In this document: positions 24,069 to 31,096 of the stretch, in pieces | Position numbering within the stretch: the stretch's first letter is position 1 | Layout of the letters: each line of letters starts with the position of its first letter | Assembly (NCBI GenBank): GCA_002494165.1 | Contig: DLBH01000003.1 | Location: 1 to 34,011, forward strand | Source: Lachnospiraceae bacterium UBA7026 | GTDB taxonomy: Bacteria > Bacillota > Clostridia > Lachnospirales > Lachnospiraceae | Direction: 5' to 3' | Length of the DNA: 34,011 nucleotides | Notes under the pieces: generated by a model | Told to the model about the DNA's origin: nothing | Seen by the model: the letters and a program-made list of their open reading frames with translations, nothing else | The model's database searches: none | Made by a program: the position numbers and the translations under genes

Positions 24069-24976
24069 TGAAGGCAGGGAAGAGAAAAGGAATAAGACTA
24101 AGACTAAGAATAGAAGTAATGGCTTTGGCCTTGCTGGCCGGCCTGCTATTGCCGGCTGGCTGTGTCAGGCAGCAAAGCCATGCCAGTCTGGTCATAGGGA
24201 ATATGGAAGAGATCTCTGAAGCCATCCGGTCTGCCATGATCCATCGCAGGAGCCGGATTAATATCAGTTTTGAGACCAGTAGCCCTGTCAGGGACCAGAT
24301 AGAAGACCTGGCAGCCCAGATGATAGAGACGGCCTTCGCCCAGGACCAGGATCCCCACAGTGGTGACTATCTTCGTTACCAGTCAGGTGGGTATACACTG
24401 AAATATAAAGAAACAAAAGACGAATCTACCTATAGCTATATTGCCGGCATCCTGCCGGTCTATTATACGAGCAGCGAACAGGAAGAAGAGGTTGACGGAA
24501 AGATTACTGAGATCATAGCGGGCTTTGGCCTGGATGACGGGGCTTCCGATTACCAGAAGCTTTGCTGTGTCAGGGACTATATCTGTGACCATGTATCCTA
24601 TGATACGGTTCACAAACATATGCCCGGCAGCAAGCACACCCAATCTACCGCCTACGCTGCCCTTTTTTATCATACGGCTTTATGTCAGGGTTATGCCGTT
24701 CTTTGTTACCGGCTTTTGAAGGAGCTGGGTCTTGATGTCCGGATTGTTACCGGCACTGCTCTTGTAGGCGGGAAGAAAGAAAAGCATGCCTGGAATATCG
24801 TTTGCCTGGATGGAAAATATTACAATCTTGATGTGACTATGGATGATGTGAGTGGAACCAGGGATTATTTTTTAAAATGCGACCAGACTCTGGCCGCCAG
24901 TCATGATAGAGATGAAGAATACCACTCAGAGGATTTTTGCAAAGAATATCCTATGGCTTTGAAGGATTATCAATAA
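24068..24976 (+). CDS. Transglutaminase-like lipoprotein
   Basis: A 302-residue lipoprotein with GTG start that overlaps the cytochrome stop by one base; AGGTGAT lies upstream. The leader is unusually basic and long, then hydrophobic with lipobox L-P-A-G-C (Cys32). Residues about 150-285 form a transglutaminase-like (papain-fold) domain: Cys in A-L-C-Q-G-Y-A near 216, His in K-H-A-W-N near 240-244, and Asp in N-L-D-V-T near 257 make the triad. Family members can be proteases, amide-bond-forming enzymes or non-catalytic binding domains; I cannot tell which. Being inside the redox operon, it may process or anchor the neighbouring extracytoplasmic proteins (inference). Confidence 0.85.
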   Translation: MKAGKRKGIRLRLRIEVMALALLAGLLLPAGCVRQQSHASLVIGNMEEISEAIRSAMIHRRSRINISFETSSPVRDQIEDLAAQMIETAFAQDQDPHSGDYLRYQSGGYTLKYKETKDESTYSYIAGILPVYYTSSEQEEEVDGKITEIIAGFGLDDGASDYQKLCCVRDYICDHVSYDTVHKHMPGSKHTQSTAYAALFYHTALCQGYAVLCYRLLKELGLDVRIVTGTALVGGKKEKHAWNIVCLDGKYYNLDVTMDDVSGTRDYFLKCDQTLAASHDRDEEYHSEDFCKEYPMALKDYQ

Positions 24977-25013
24977 GAAAGCAGGGCCTGATGCATAAAT
25001 ACAGGTGATTCAG

Positions 25014-26642
25014 ATGACAGGAATAAAAGAAAATACAGAAAAGATTAATATTATCGGTGCAGGTCTGGCCGGTCTTTCCGCGGCCAGGATCCTGGCAGAA
25101 ATGGGGATTCCGGTTCGTCTGGTCTCTGTCCAGCAGTCGGAGCGCGCCCAGTCCAACCTGGCTGAAGGCGGGATTAATGCGGCCCTCAATGTCATGGGCG
25201 AGAATGATACGGTGGGAGAACATTTCCAGGATACCATGGCCGGTGGCTGCAAGCTGGCAGATCCCAACATGGTGGCCGGCCTGACGAGAGCGGCTCCTGA
25301 CCTGGTCCGGGACCTGGATGGTCTGGGGGTTCCCTTCCACAGGGAAAAGGGGAAACTGATTCAGCGGAATTTCGGAGGCCAGAAAAAGAAAAGGACCTCC
25401 TATGCTAAAAGCTCTACCGGTAAGGTCCTAATGGCGGCTATGATCGATCAAGTCCGGCGCTATGAGGCAGAGGGGCTGGTAGACCGTTACTGTCACCATC
25501 GCTTTGAAAGGTTGGTCCTGGAGGAGGGAGTCTGTCAGGGAGCAGAAATTACAGATATCTATAGTAAAAAGATAGTTTATTTCCCTGGAAAGGTCATCAT
25601 GGCCTGTGGTGGTATGAACGGTATGTTTCCCGGTCTGACCACAGGGACCACGGCAGACACTGGTACGGCGTCGGCCCGGCTTTTTTGCCAGGGAGTCTGC
25701 TTTGCCAACCTGGAATTCCTTCAGTACCATCCTACCACTGTGGAGATCATCGGTAAGCGCCTTCTGGTTTCAGAGGCAGCCCGGGGAGAGGGCGGCCGTC
25801 TCTTTTATGAGAAGGAAGACGGGTCTCCCTGCTACTTTATGGAGGAAAAATACGGCCAGCGGGGCAACCTGATGCCAAGGGACGTCATTTCCCGGGAGAT
25901 GGCTCTGTTAGGCAGGCAGGCCTATCTTGACCTGCGGGATTTGCCTAAAGAGACATGGGACCATAAGCTGTCTGACCTGAGAGAGGAGATCATCCATTAT
26001 CTGGGAATTGATCCGACGATTGCAGCTATACCTGTATCACCGGGCATCCATTACTTTATGGGCGGCATCTTTGTAGATGAAGACCACCGGACCAACATAC
26101 CAGGCCTCTATGCTGCCGGCGAGTGTGCCTGTGCCTACCACGGGGCCAACCGCTTAGGAGGTAACTCCCTCCTGGGGGCTGTCTACGGTGGCAGGAAGGC
26201 GGCCCAGTGCGCCGGAGAAGAATATCTGAAGCAGGACCATGAGGGCTATAATCAACAGAACTTGACAGAAATCACAGAACCTGATCTGAAGAAGGAAGAA
26301 GAACTAAACATCAAAGACCAGGCACTAGAAGGAAAGATGGCCAGGACTCTGGCGTCAGCCATGGGAATTCTAAGGGAGAAGAGTCAGCTGGATGATGCTT
26401 TGGAAATAATCAGCAGACTGCAAAAGCAAGCGGTCTCGGAAGAGACCAGAGCCAGACTGTTGCTGGCCCGGGCTATGCTGCTGTCAGCTCTTGAGAGGAA
26501 AGAATCCCGGGGAGCCCACACCAGACTGGATTATCCGGAGACGGATGAAGACTTTCGCAGGACGACTAGGGTGGCCTACCATGGAGAGGCTATATCTATA
26601 GATTTCCAGGAGATTCCAGATCTTCGTCCTGAAATATCATAA
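25014..26642 (+). CDS. Fumarate reductase/succinate dehydrogenase-type flavoprotein without covalent-FAD histidine
   Basis: A 542-residue cytosolic flavoprotein of the SdhA/FrdA/NadB group. FAD motif G-A-G-L-A-G at 15-20; substrate residues H-P-T-T (His239), S-E-A-A-R-G-E-G-G (253-261), P-R-D-V-I-S-R (Arg289, Arg294), H-Y-F-M-G-G (His346) and R-L-G-G-N-S (Arg380) are all present, so fumarate/succinate chemistry is possible. The residue matching the covalent-FAD His of SdhA/FrdA (R-S-H-S/T) is Gln46 in R-A-Q-S-N, as in non-covalent relatives. ATG 25014 has ACAGGTGA upstream. It lies at the end of the iron/redox operon with a cytochrome b558-like gene nearby but no Fe-S subunit. L-aspartate oxidase is the main alternative, but the gene context and the length of the R-x-x-x-S-R region favour SdhA/FrdA. 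Confidence 0.85.
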   Translation: MTGIKENTEKINIIGAGLAGLSAARILAEMGIPVRLVSVQQSERAQSNLAEGGINAALNVMGENDTVGEHFQDTMAGGCKLADPNMVAGLTRAAPDLVRDLDGLGVPFHREKGKLIQRNFGGQKKKRTSYAKSSTGKVLMAAMIDQVRRYEAEGLVDRYCHHRFERLVLEEGVCQGAEITDIYSKKIVYFPGKVIMACGGMNGMFPGLTTGTTADTGTASARLFCQGVCFANLEFLQYHPTTVEIIGKRLLVSEAARGEGGRLFYEKEDGSPCYFMEEKYGQRGNLMPRDVISREMALLGRQAYLDLRDLPKETWDHKLSDLREEIIHYLGIDPTIAAIPVSPGIHYFMGGIFVDEDHRTNIPGLYAAGECACAYHGANRLGGNSLLGAVYGGRKAAQCAGEEYLKQDHEGYNQQNLTEITEPDLKKEEELNIKDQALEGKMARTLASAMGILREKSQLDDALEIISRLQKQAVSEETRARLLLARAMLLSALERKESRGAHTRLDYPETDEDFRRTTRVAYHGEAISIDFQEIPDLRPEIS

Positions 26643-26668
26643 ATAGAATGAAATATATTTTTTGAATC

Positions 26669-26700
26669 GCAGGCACTTCTGACAGAGGTGTCTGCTATTT
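26669..26700 (+). terminator. Probable terminator of the iron/redox operon
   Basis: GCAGGCAC (26669-26676) pairs with GTGTCTGC (26688-26695), with one G-U, around an 11-nt loop; TATTTTAT follows. Modest stem and T-run. Confidence 0.6.
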
Positions 26701-26856
26701 TATGCCTGCTTTTTAATTGAAATTGTCAAATTAAAGGCATCTTCCCTTGACAGAATATAGAATTACGGAGATGATAAAAAGAGGATTTTCCTGGGAAAAC
26801 TATAAAAAACTACAATATTATTAAAGATATACCAGGATAATTCCTGCAGCCAATAA

Positions 26857-27060
26857 CCGGAATTCTGATATCAAAACAGTGCCAGTATGCAGATTGATAA
26901 TGGTATACTTAAAGGAAATGCCCAGATGGTGGCAGAGTGGATTGCTGATGAAGCAGGATGTGATACTTTTGAGATTGTTACGGAAGAAGCCTATCCGGTG
27001 GATTACGAGAAGACCGTAAACCAGGCAAGAAACGAACAGAAAAAGGATGTGAGACCTGTT
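26857..27060 (+). pseudogene. Decayed flavodoxin fragment fused to the hydrolase
   Basis: In the hydrolase frame, residues 8-58 read like the start of a flavodoxin: K-G-N-A-Q-M-V-A-E-W-I-A-D-E-A-G, T-F-E-I-V, A-Y-P-V-D-Y-E and Q-A-R-N-E-Q-K-K-D-V-R-P. The expected first strand is in another frame just before: R-L-I-M-V-Y-L-K is read one base away, so a frameshift near 26910-26915 would restore a flavodoxin start. The rest of the flavodoxin is absent and the hydrolase begins directly after. The exact limits are approximate. Confidence 0.6.
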
Positions 27061-27852
27061 ATGGAAAAAAGTATTGTGATTGTTCCTCATGGCCATAAGC
27101 ACTTATATGGGGTTTTGTTCCTGCCTGACAGGCCATGGATGGGCGGAAAGACCGGGCAGGAAAAAGATTACCGGCATGATTCGTATCCTTTGGTGATCGG
27201 CTGCCATGGCTTTGACGGATCCTACAGTCATAAGCTGGATTATGCCCGGTACCTGGCTGAGCGTGGAATTGCTTTCTATACTTTTGACTTTTATGGAGGC
27301 AGCAGGACCACCATGAGTGGGGGAACCATGGAAGAGATGTCGGTACTGACGGAGGCGGATGACCTGGAAGCGGTACTACGGTTTTTCCGGGCAGACTCCC
27401 GCTTTGATCCGGACAGGATCCTTCTTTGGGGCCATAGCCAGGGAGGCTATGTGGCTTCTTACCTGGCAGGGACCCGGCCGGACTGGGTCAGGGCTTTGAT
27501 TCTATTGTATCCCGCCTATGTGATCCAGGATGATGCCGAAGATTACCTGAAGGCCCATGGAAGTTTTCCGGACCACTACCATCAATGGGATTGCACATTG
27601 GGAAAGATCTATGGGGAAGACGCCCTTTCCCAGGACATTTACCAGGTTATCAGCAGATTTCCGGGAAAGGTATTAATCGTTCATGGCGACCAGGACCAGA
27701 TTGTTCCCATCTCTTATTCCAGAAAAGCTTTGAAATATTTCCCAAAAGCCAGGCTCCATGTCATGGAAGGTGCCGGTCATGGCTTTGAAGGTAAGGACCG
27801 GGAGATTATGAAGGAGGAGGCCCTGGCTTTCCTGGAGGAGGTTCTGCCATGA
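26887..27852 (+). CDS. Alpha/beta hydrolase with N-terminal flavodoxin remnant
   Basis: A 321-residue reading frame. Residues from about 59 to the end are a serine alpha/beta hydrolase: nucleophile in G-H-S-Q-G-G near 185, acid Asp in H-G-D-Q-D-Q-I-V-P near 278, and His in G-A-G-H-G-F near 297; the G-C-H-G-F-D-G loop near 108 forms the oxyanion hole. This is the dipeptidyl-peptidase/acyl-esterase-like group and the substrate is unknown. Residues 1-58 match a flavodoxin start and are not part of the hydrolase. The true start is unclear: ATG 26887 lacks a ribosome site, and ATG 27061 has only AAGGA 13 nt upstream. It may be a chimeric protein or a hydrolase that uses the later start. It overlaps the alkyltransferase gene by 4 nt. 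Confidence 0.8.
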   Translation: MQIDNGILKGNAQMVAEWIADEAGCDTFEIVTEEAYPVDYEKTVNQARNEQKKDVRPVMEKSIVIVPHGHKHLYGVLFLPDRPWMGGKTGQEKDYRHDSYPLVIGCHGFDGSYSHKLDYARYLAERGIAFYTFDFYGGSRTTMSGGTMEEMSVLTEADDLEAVLRFFRADSRFDPDRILLWGHSQGGYVASYLAGTRPDWVRALILLYPAYVIQDDAEDYLKAHGSFPDHYHQWDCTLGKIYGEDALSQDIYQVISRFPGKVLIVHGDQDQIVPISYSRKALKYFPKARLHVMEGAGHGFEGKDREIMKEEALAFLEEVLP

Positions 27853-28487
27853 GAGAAAAAAAGGGAGACAAGCAGGCAGAACAGCAAGCAGAGAAAGTGA
27901 AACTAAAGCAGGCAGAGAAGCGGACAGAAAAGCAGGCAGAAAAGCAGGCAGAGAAGTCCAGGACGGACTACATCAGCCACTTAGATTATATCAATCACTA
28001 CGATTCTCCTCTCGGTGGAATCACTTTGGCCTCCGACGGAGATAAGCTGACTGGTCTATGGTTCGACGGTCAGAAATATTATGGCTTTGGCATGAAAGCA
28101 GACTATGAAGAAAAAGATCTGCCGGTTTTTGATCAGACAAAAAGATGGCTGGATATTTATTTTCAAGGAAGAGTTCCCGATTTCATGCCAGCTTTGGAAC
28201 TGAGGGGGACGGATTTCCGGAAGAGGGTCTGGCAGATCCTTTTGACTATTCCCTATGGGGAGACCATGACCTATGGCCAGATTGCGGGGATCCTGGCGCG
28301 CGGGATGGGCCTGAAAAGCATGTCGGCCCAGGCTGTGGGCGGGGCCGTCAGCCATAATCCCTTATCTATCATAGTTCCCTGTCACCGGGTCCTGGGTTCC
28401 GATGGAAGTCTGACCGGTTATGCCGGTGGCCTCGACAAAAAGATAAGGCTCCTGGAATTGGAGCAGGTAAAATTTAAAAAAGATTAA
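27849..28487 (+). CDS. ogt: Methylated-DNA--[protein]-cysteine S-methyltransferase
   Basis: A 212-residue DNA repair protein that moves alkyl groups from O6-alkylguanine to its own Cys. The acceptor is in I-V-P-C-H-R-V (near residue 178), preceded by the helix-turn-helix core with P-Y-G-E-T-x-T-Y-G and A-V-G-G-A-V-S-H-N-P. The Ogt-type N-terminal domain starts at about residue 45 (Y-D-S-P-L-G). The first 38 residues are an extra Lys/Gln/Ala/Glu-rich tail of the K-Q-A-E type, not part of the fold. The start ATG overlaps the hydrolase stop (ATGA). The gene ends just before the zinc-type operator at 28491. Confidence 0.95.
   Translation: MREKKGDKQAEQQAEKVKLKQAEKRTEKQAEKQAEKSRTDYISHLDYINHYDSPLGGITLASDGDKLTGLWFDGQKYYGFGMKADYEEKDLPVFDQTKRWLDIYFQGRVPDFMPALELRGTDFRKRVWQILLTIPYGETMTYGQIAGILARGMGLKSMSAQAVGGAVSHNPLSIIVPCHRVLGSDGSLTGYAGGLDKKIRLLELEQVKFKKD
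27868..27955 (+). repeat. 12-bp in-frame repeats in the alkyltransferase N terminus
   Basis: Imperfect AAGCAGGCAGA(A/G) units coding K-Q-A-E appear about six times (positions 27868-27955), with interruptions. They extend the N terminus by a charged, probably helical or disordered tail. Confidence 0.7.
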
Positions 28488-28490
28488 ACA

Positions 28491-28505
28491 TGAGAACCGT
28501 TTTCA
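28491..28505 (+). promoter_or_regulatory. Fur/Zur-type operator 1
   Basis: TGAGAACCGTTTTCA, a 7-1-7 palindrome (one mismatched pair) of the size and symmetry of Fur-family sites. It lies just upstream of the minus-35. Zinc is suggested by the downstream ZnuA-like gene. Confidence 0.7.
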
Positions 28506-28511
28506 AATACG

Positions 28512-28540
28512 TTGACATGGACTGTGGTCAATGCTATAAT
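28512..28540 (+). promoter_or_regulatory. Perfect-consensus sigma-A promoter of the zinc locus
   Basis: TTGACA (28512-28517), 17-nt spacer, TATAAT (28535-28540): both hexamers and spacing are ideal. Transcription would start near 28547, inside operator 2. Confidence 0.85.
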
Positions 28541-28555
28541 TGAGAACGGTTTTCA
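28541..28555 (+). promoter_or_regulatory. Fur/Zur-type operator 2
   Basis: TGAGAACGGTTTTCA, identical to operator 1 except for the middle base, exactly 50 bp downstream. It begins directly after the minus-10 and covers the transcription start, so a bound repressor would block the promoter. Confidence 0.7.
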
Positions 28556-28632
28556 TATTTTGTTGTCATAGTATTTGTGGAATGAGGGAATATTATTCCG
28601 TCATGGCAATTTTCAGGAAGGAGGAGTTAGTA

Positions 28633-28959
28633 ATGAATCATATTATGGTTAACCATACCGGGCATGCTAAAAGCAGTAGAGTTACCGCAGGTCTGGCAGC
28701 CCTGGTCATGCTTGTTATTCTCCTCTTATCCAATTTTTATATCGCAGCGGAAAGTGGCCATGAATGTTCGGGTCATCACTGTCCTGTCTGTGCATGCATC
28801 CTGCAATGCCGGCAGGCCTTGCGGCAGATTGGCAGCGGCGTGGTCAGTCTCTTTGAACCTTGTTTTTTCTCTTTTCTGGTTTTTTTGACAGTAGGAAATC
28901 ATATTCTTTGCCTCTTTAAGGAGACTCTTGTCTCCCGGAAAATCCGTCTCAACAATTAA
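28633..28959 (+). CDS. Small Cys/His-rich membrane protein of the zinc locus
   Basis: A 108-residue protein with two membrane segments (about 18-38 and 73-95). Between them, outside, is a motif H-E-C-S-G-H-H-C-P-V-C-A-C-I-L-Q-C with five Cys and three His in 17 residues (about 44-60), a likely metal site. I do not recognise a named family. ATG 28633 has AGGAAGGAGGAG just upstream; the longer reading from 28540 would start in the operator. It is the first gene after the twin operators and the perfect promoter, and ends 173 nt before the ZnuA-like gene. Metal sensing, storage or docking for the binding protein are possible (inference). Confidence 0.75.
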   Translation: MNHIMVNHTGHAKSSRVTAGLAALVMLVILLLSNFYIAAESGHECSGHHCPVCACILQCRQALRQIGSGVVSLFEPCFFSFLVFLTVGNHILCLFKETLVSRKIRLNN

Positions 28960-29043
28960 AAAATCTCTGTCAGGGGCCAGACGGGTCTTTTCCAGGCAGA
29001 TTGACTCAGGTTTACAGTTTTATGATCTGCATAATTAAGAGAC

Positions 29044-29061
29044 CAGCCAGGCTGTTTTTTT
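29044..29061 (+). terminator. Marginal terminator-like element before znuA
   Basis: CAGC-CAG-GCTG (29044-29054) followed by seven T (29055-29061). The stem is only 4 bp. Upstream, GCAGAT (28996-29001) pairs with ATCTGC (29025-29030), nested in GGTCT (28984-28988) with AGACC (29040-29044). The whole leader is structured and could attenuate transcription into the ZnuA-like gene. Confidence 0.35.
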
Positions 29062-29132
29062 GTTTCAGGGAAGCGTAAAAAACGGAATCTTTCTATATCA
29101 TGAGACATCTATCAGGACGGAGGTTAATTATT

Positions 29133-30215
29133 ATGAAAAAATATATTTCTATTATTATGACAGTTATCCTGTTGGCAGCCAGTCTTTGCGGCTGTGGTTC
29201 AGGAAAAGGTCAGGGTAAAAGTGGCAGTGGGCAGACTGCAATGGATCCAGGGAAAATTCAGATTGTTACTACTATTTTCCCGGCATATGACTGGGTAACA
29301 AATGTTCTTGGTGACAGGAAGTCCGAGGCGGATGTTACCATGCTTCTTGACCATGGCGTAGACCTCCACAGCTATCAGCCTACGGCGGAAGATATCCTAA
29401 AGATAGCCACCTGCGACCTTTTCGTTTATGTGGGAGGAGAATCTGATGCCTGGGTGGAAGATGCCCTGCAGGAAGCGGCGAACAAAGACATGGTAGTGAT
29501 CAATCTGATGGAGACCCTGGGGACTTCCATTAAAGAAGAAGAGATGGTCGAGGGCATGCAGGAGGAAGAGCATGAACATGACCACGAGGAAGCTGAAGGC
29601 CAGGAAGAAGATGACCATGAGCATGAGAAGGCCGAAGAGCACGAAGAAGATGGCCACGAGCATGAAGAAGGCGAGATAGAGTATGATGAGCATGTCTGGC
29701 TTTCCCTGAACAATAGCCGTGTTCTCGTTGAAGCGATAGCTGAAGCTCTCGAATCCATCGATCCGGACCATGCCGACAGCTATAAGGAAAATGCTGCTGC
29801 ATACACAGAGAAACTGACAGCCCTTGACAAGGATTATCAGGAAGCGGTTTCTGTGGCTGCAGTAAAGACTCTGGTCTTCGGGGACCGGTTCCCCTTCCGC
29901 TATCTGGTAGATGATTACGGGCTTTCATATTATGCTGCCTTTGTGGGATGCTCCGCAGAAACAGAGGCCAGCTTTGAGACCATTACTTTCCTTGCCGGAA
30001 AAATTGATGAGCTCTCTCTGCATAACGTGATGACCATAGAGGGAAGTGACCACAGGATTGCTCAAGCTATTATAGAGAACACTAAAACAAAAGACCAGAA
30101 AATCCTGACCCTGGATTCCATGCAGTCCATAACTTCAAAGGACCTTGCAGATGGAGTCACTTATCTGTCTATTATGGAAGGGAATCTGGCTGTTTTGAAA
30201 GAAGCATTGCAGTAA
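29133..30215 (+). CDS. ZnuA-like zinc-binding lipoprotein, variant metal site
   Basis: A 360-residue solute-binding lipoprotein of the cluster A-I metal group. Lipobox L-C-G-C near Cys20; first ligand His in D-L-H-S-Y-Q-P near 81; a Glu/His-rich loop (about 145-185, several E-H-E-H and D-H-E-H); second ligand in E-H-V-W near 189; the usual third His (H-x-A-F/Y-G-Y-F) is replaced, the segment reading F-G-D-R-F-P-F near 250, so Asp may stand in. The C-terminal part has T-I-E-G-S-D-H-R. The His-rich loop marks zinc (ZnuA/AdcA) rather than manganese binding. ATG 29133 has GGACGGAGG upstream. No permease or ATPase gene follows; they must be elsewhere or shared. Confidence 0.88.
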   Translation: MKKYISIIMTVILLAASLCGCGSGKGQGKSGSGQTAMDPGKIQIVTTIFPAYDWVTNVLGDRKSEADVTMLLDHGVDLHSYQPTAEDILKIATCDLFVYVGGESDAWVEDALQEAANKDMVVINLMETLGTSIKEEEMVEGMQEEEHEHDHEEAEGQEEDDHEHEKAEEHEEDGHEHEEGEIEYDEHVWLSLNNSRVLVEAIAEALESIDPDHADSYKENAAAYTEKLTALDKDYQEAVSVAAVKTLVFGDRFPFRYLVDDYGLSYYAAFVGCSAETEASFETITFLAGKIDELSLHNVMTIEGSDHRIAQAIIENTKTKDQKILTLDSMQSITSKDLADGVTYLSIMEGNLAVLKEALQ

Positions 30216-30267
30216 GCTGGAATATAAAGGATAGATAAACAGAGATCCCCATGGGAGGTATGTATTA

Positions 30268-30939
30268 ATGAGAAAATGTTTAACCTTGCTCTTATGTCTG
30301 CTGCTGGCTTTTGGTCTGGCAGGCTGTGGCGGCAGTGATCAGGGAGCAGGAAATAAAGTAAAAAAGTCTTCCGGTGTTGATGAGGTTCTGGAAGCCGGGG
30401 TGGAAGAGGAGGAAAAAAAGACAGAGTCAGAAGTATCCAATGACGGAAACCAGTCAGCTGTCGGGGATGATGACAGTCAGGCTGTTGCTGATGAAAGCAG
30501 TCAGGCTGTTGCCAGTGAAAGCAGTCAGGCTCCTGCCGGTGAAAGCAGTCAGGGGGACCAGACTGACCAGACAGAACTTCAGGTCAATAATCCGGATGTG
30601 ATTGATGTTGATTTGACAACTCTCTCAAGTACCATGGTCTATTCTGAAGTCTATAATATGGTTACTACGCTTGACAATTATGTGGGGGAAACAGTGAAGA
30701 TGAAAGGGACGGCAGCCAGTATACATGATGAATCCACTGGCAAGTTCTATTATGCCTGTATTATCCAGGATGCCACGGCCTGCTGTTCCCAGGGCATCGA
30801 ATATGTCCTGGCTGATGCACAGGGGCCCCAGGACTACCCGGCTGACGGGGAGGAAATCACCGTGACGGGTATTTATGATACCTATGAGGAAGCAGATATG
30901 GTTTTCTGTACATTAAGGGATGCAAAACTTTTAAAGTGA
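30268..30939 (+). CDS. Lipoprotein with Ser/Gln repeats and OB-fold-like domain
   Basis: A 223-residue lipoprotein: lipobox G-L-A-G-C with Cys20, an acidic Ser/Gln-rich linker (about 30-105) with 8-residue repeats E-S-S-Q-A-V-A-x, then a domain of about 105 residues with Y-V-G-E-T-V-K-M-K-G near 143, C-I-I-Q-D-A-T-A-C-C near 168-177 and I-T-V-T-G-I-Y near 200. This strand pattern and the Cys pair resemble the OB-fold of the DUF1980/YcgQ C-terminal domain, which is my best guess. It follows the ZnuA-like gene by 52 nt with GGAGG upstream, so a role in metal handling is likely but not shown. Confidence 0.78.
   Translation: MRKCLTLLLCLLLAFGLAGCGGSDQGAGNKVKKSSGVDEVLEAGVEEEEKKTESEVSNDGNQSAVGDDDSQAVADESSQAVASESSQAPAGESSQGDQTDQTELQVNNPDVIDVDLTTLSSTMVYSEVYNMVTTLDNYVGETVKMKGTAASIHDESTGKFYYACIIQDATACCSQGIEYVLADAQGPQDYPADGEEITVTGIYDTYEEADMVFCTLRDAKLLK
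30472..30552 (+). repeat. 24-bp in-frame repeats in lipoprotein linker
   Basis: Two full 24-nt units (30493-30516, 30517-30540) coding E-S-S-Q-A-V-A-S and E-S-S-Q-A-P-A-G, with a partial unit on each side. Units differ at few bases. Confidence 0.85.
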
Positions 30940-30983
30940 CAGATTAGGTTAGAAGCAGGAGATTTAAGAATATATTAATAAAT

Positions 30984-31065
30984 AAAGCGGAGTTCATGTG
31001 CCGGTCATTTTTATCCAGACTTAACATTGAGGCCTGGAAACCGGCCTGTGGACTCCGCTTTTATT
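30984..31065 (+). terminator. Long structured terminator after the zinc locus
   Basis: AAAGCGGAGTTC (30984-30995) pairs with GGACTCCGCTTT (31050-31061), 11 of 12 Watson-Crick plus one G-U, closing a 54-nt region that itself holds AGGCC/GGCCT. TTTTATTATTATTGTT follows. The long loop is unusual for a simple terminator. Confidence 0.7.
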
Positions 31066-31096
31066 ATTATTGTTATATTTTTATAATACTAGATAT

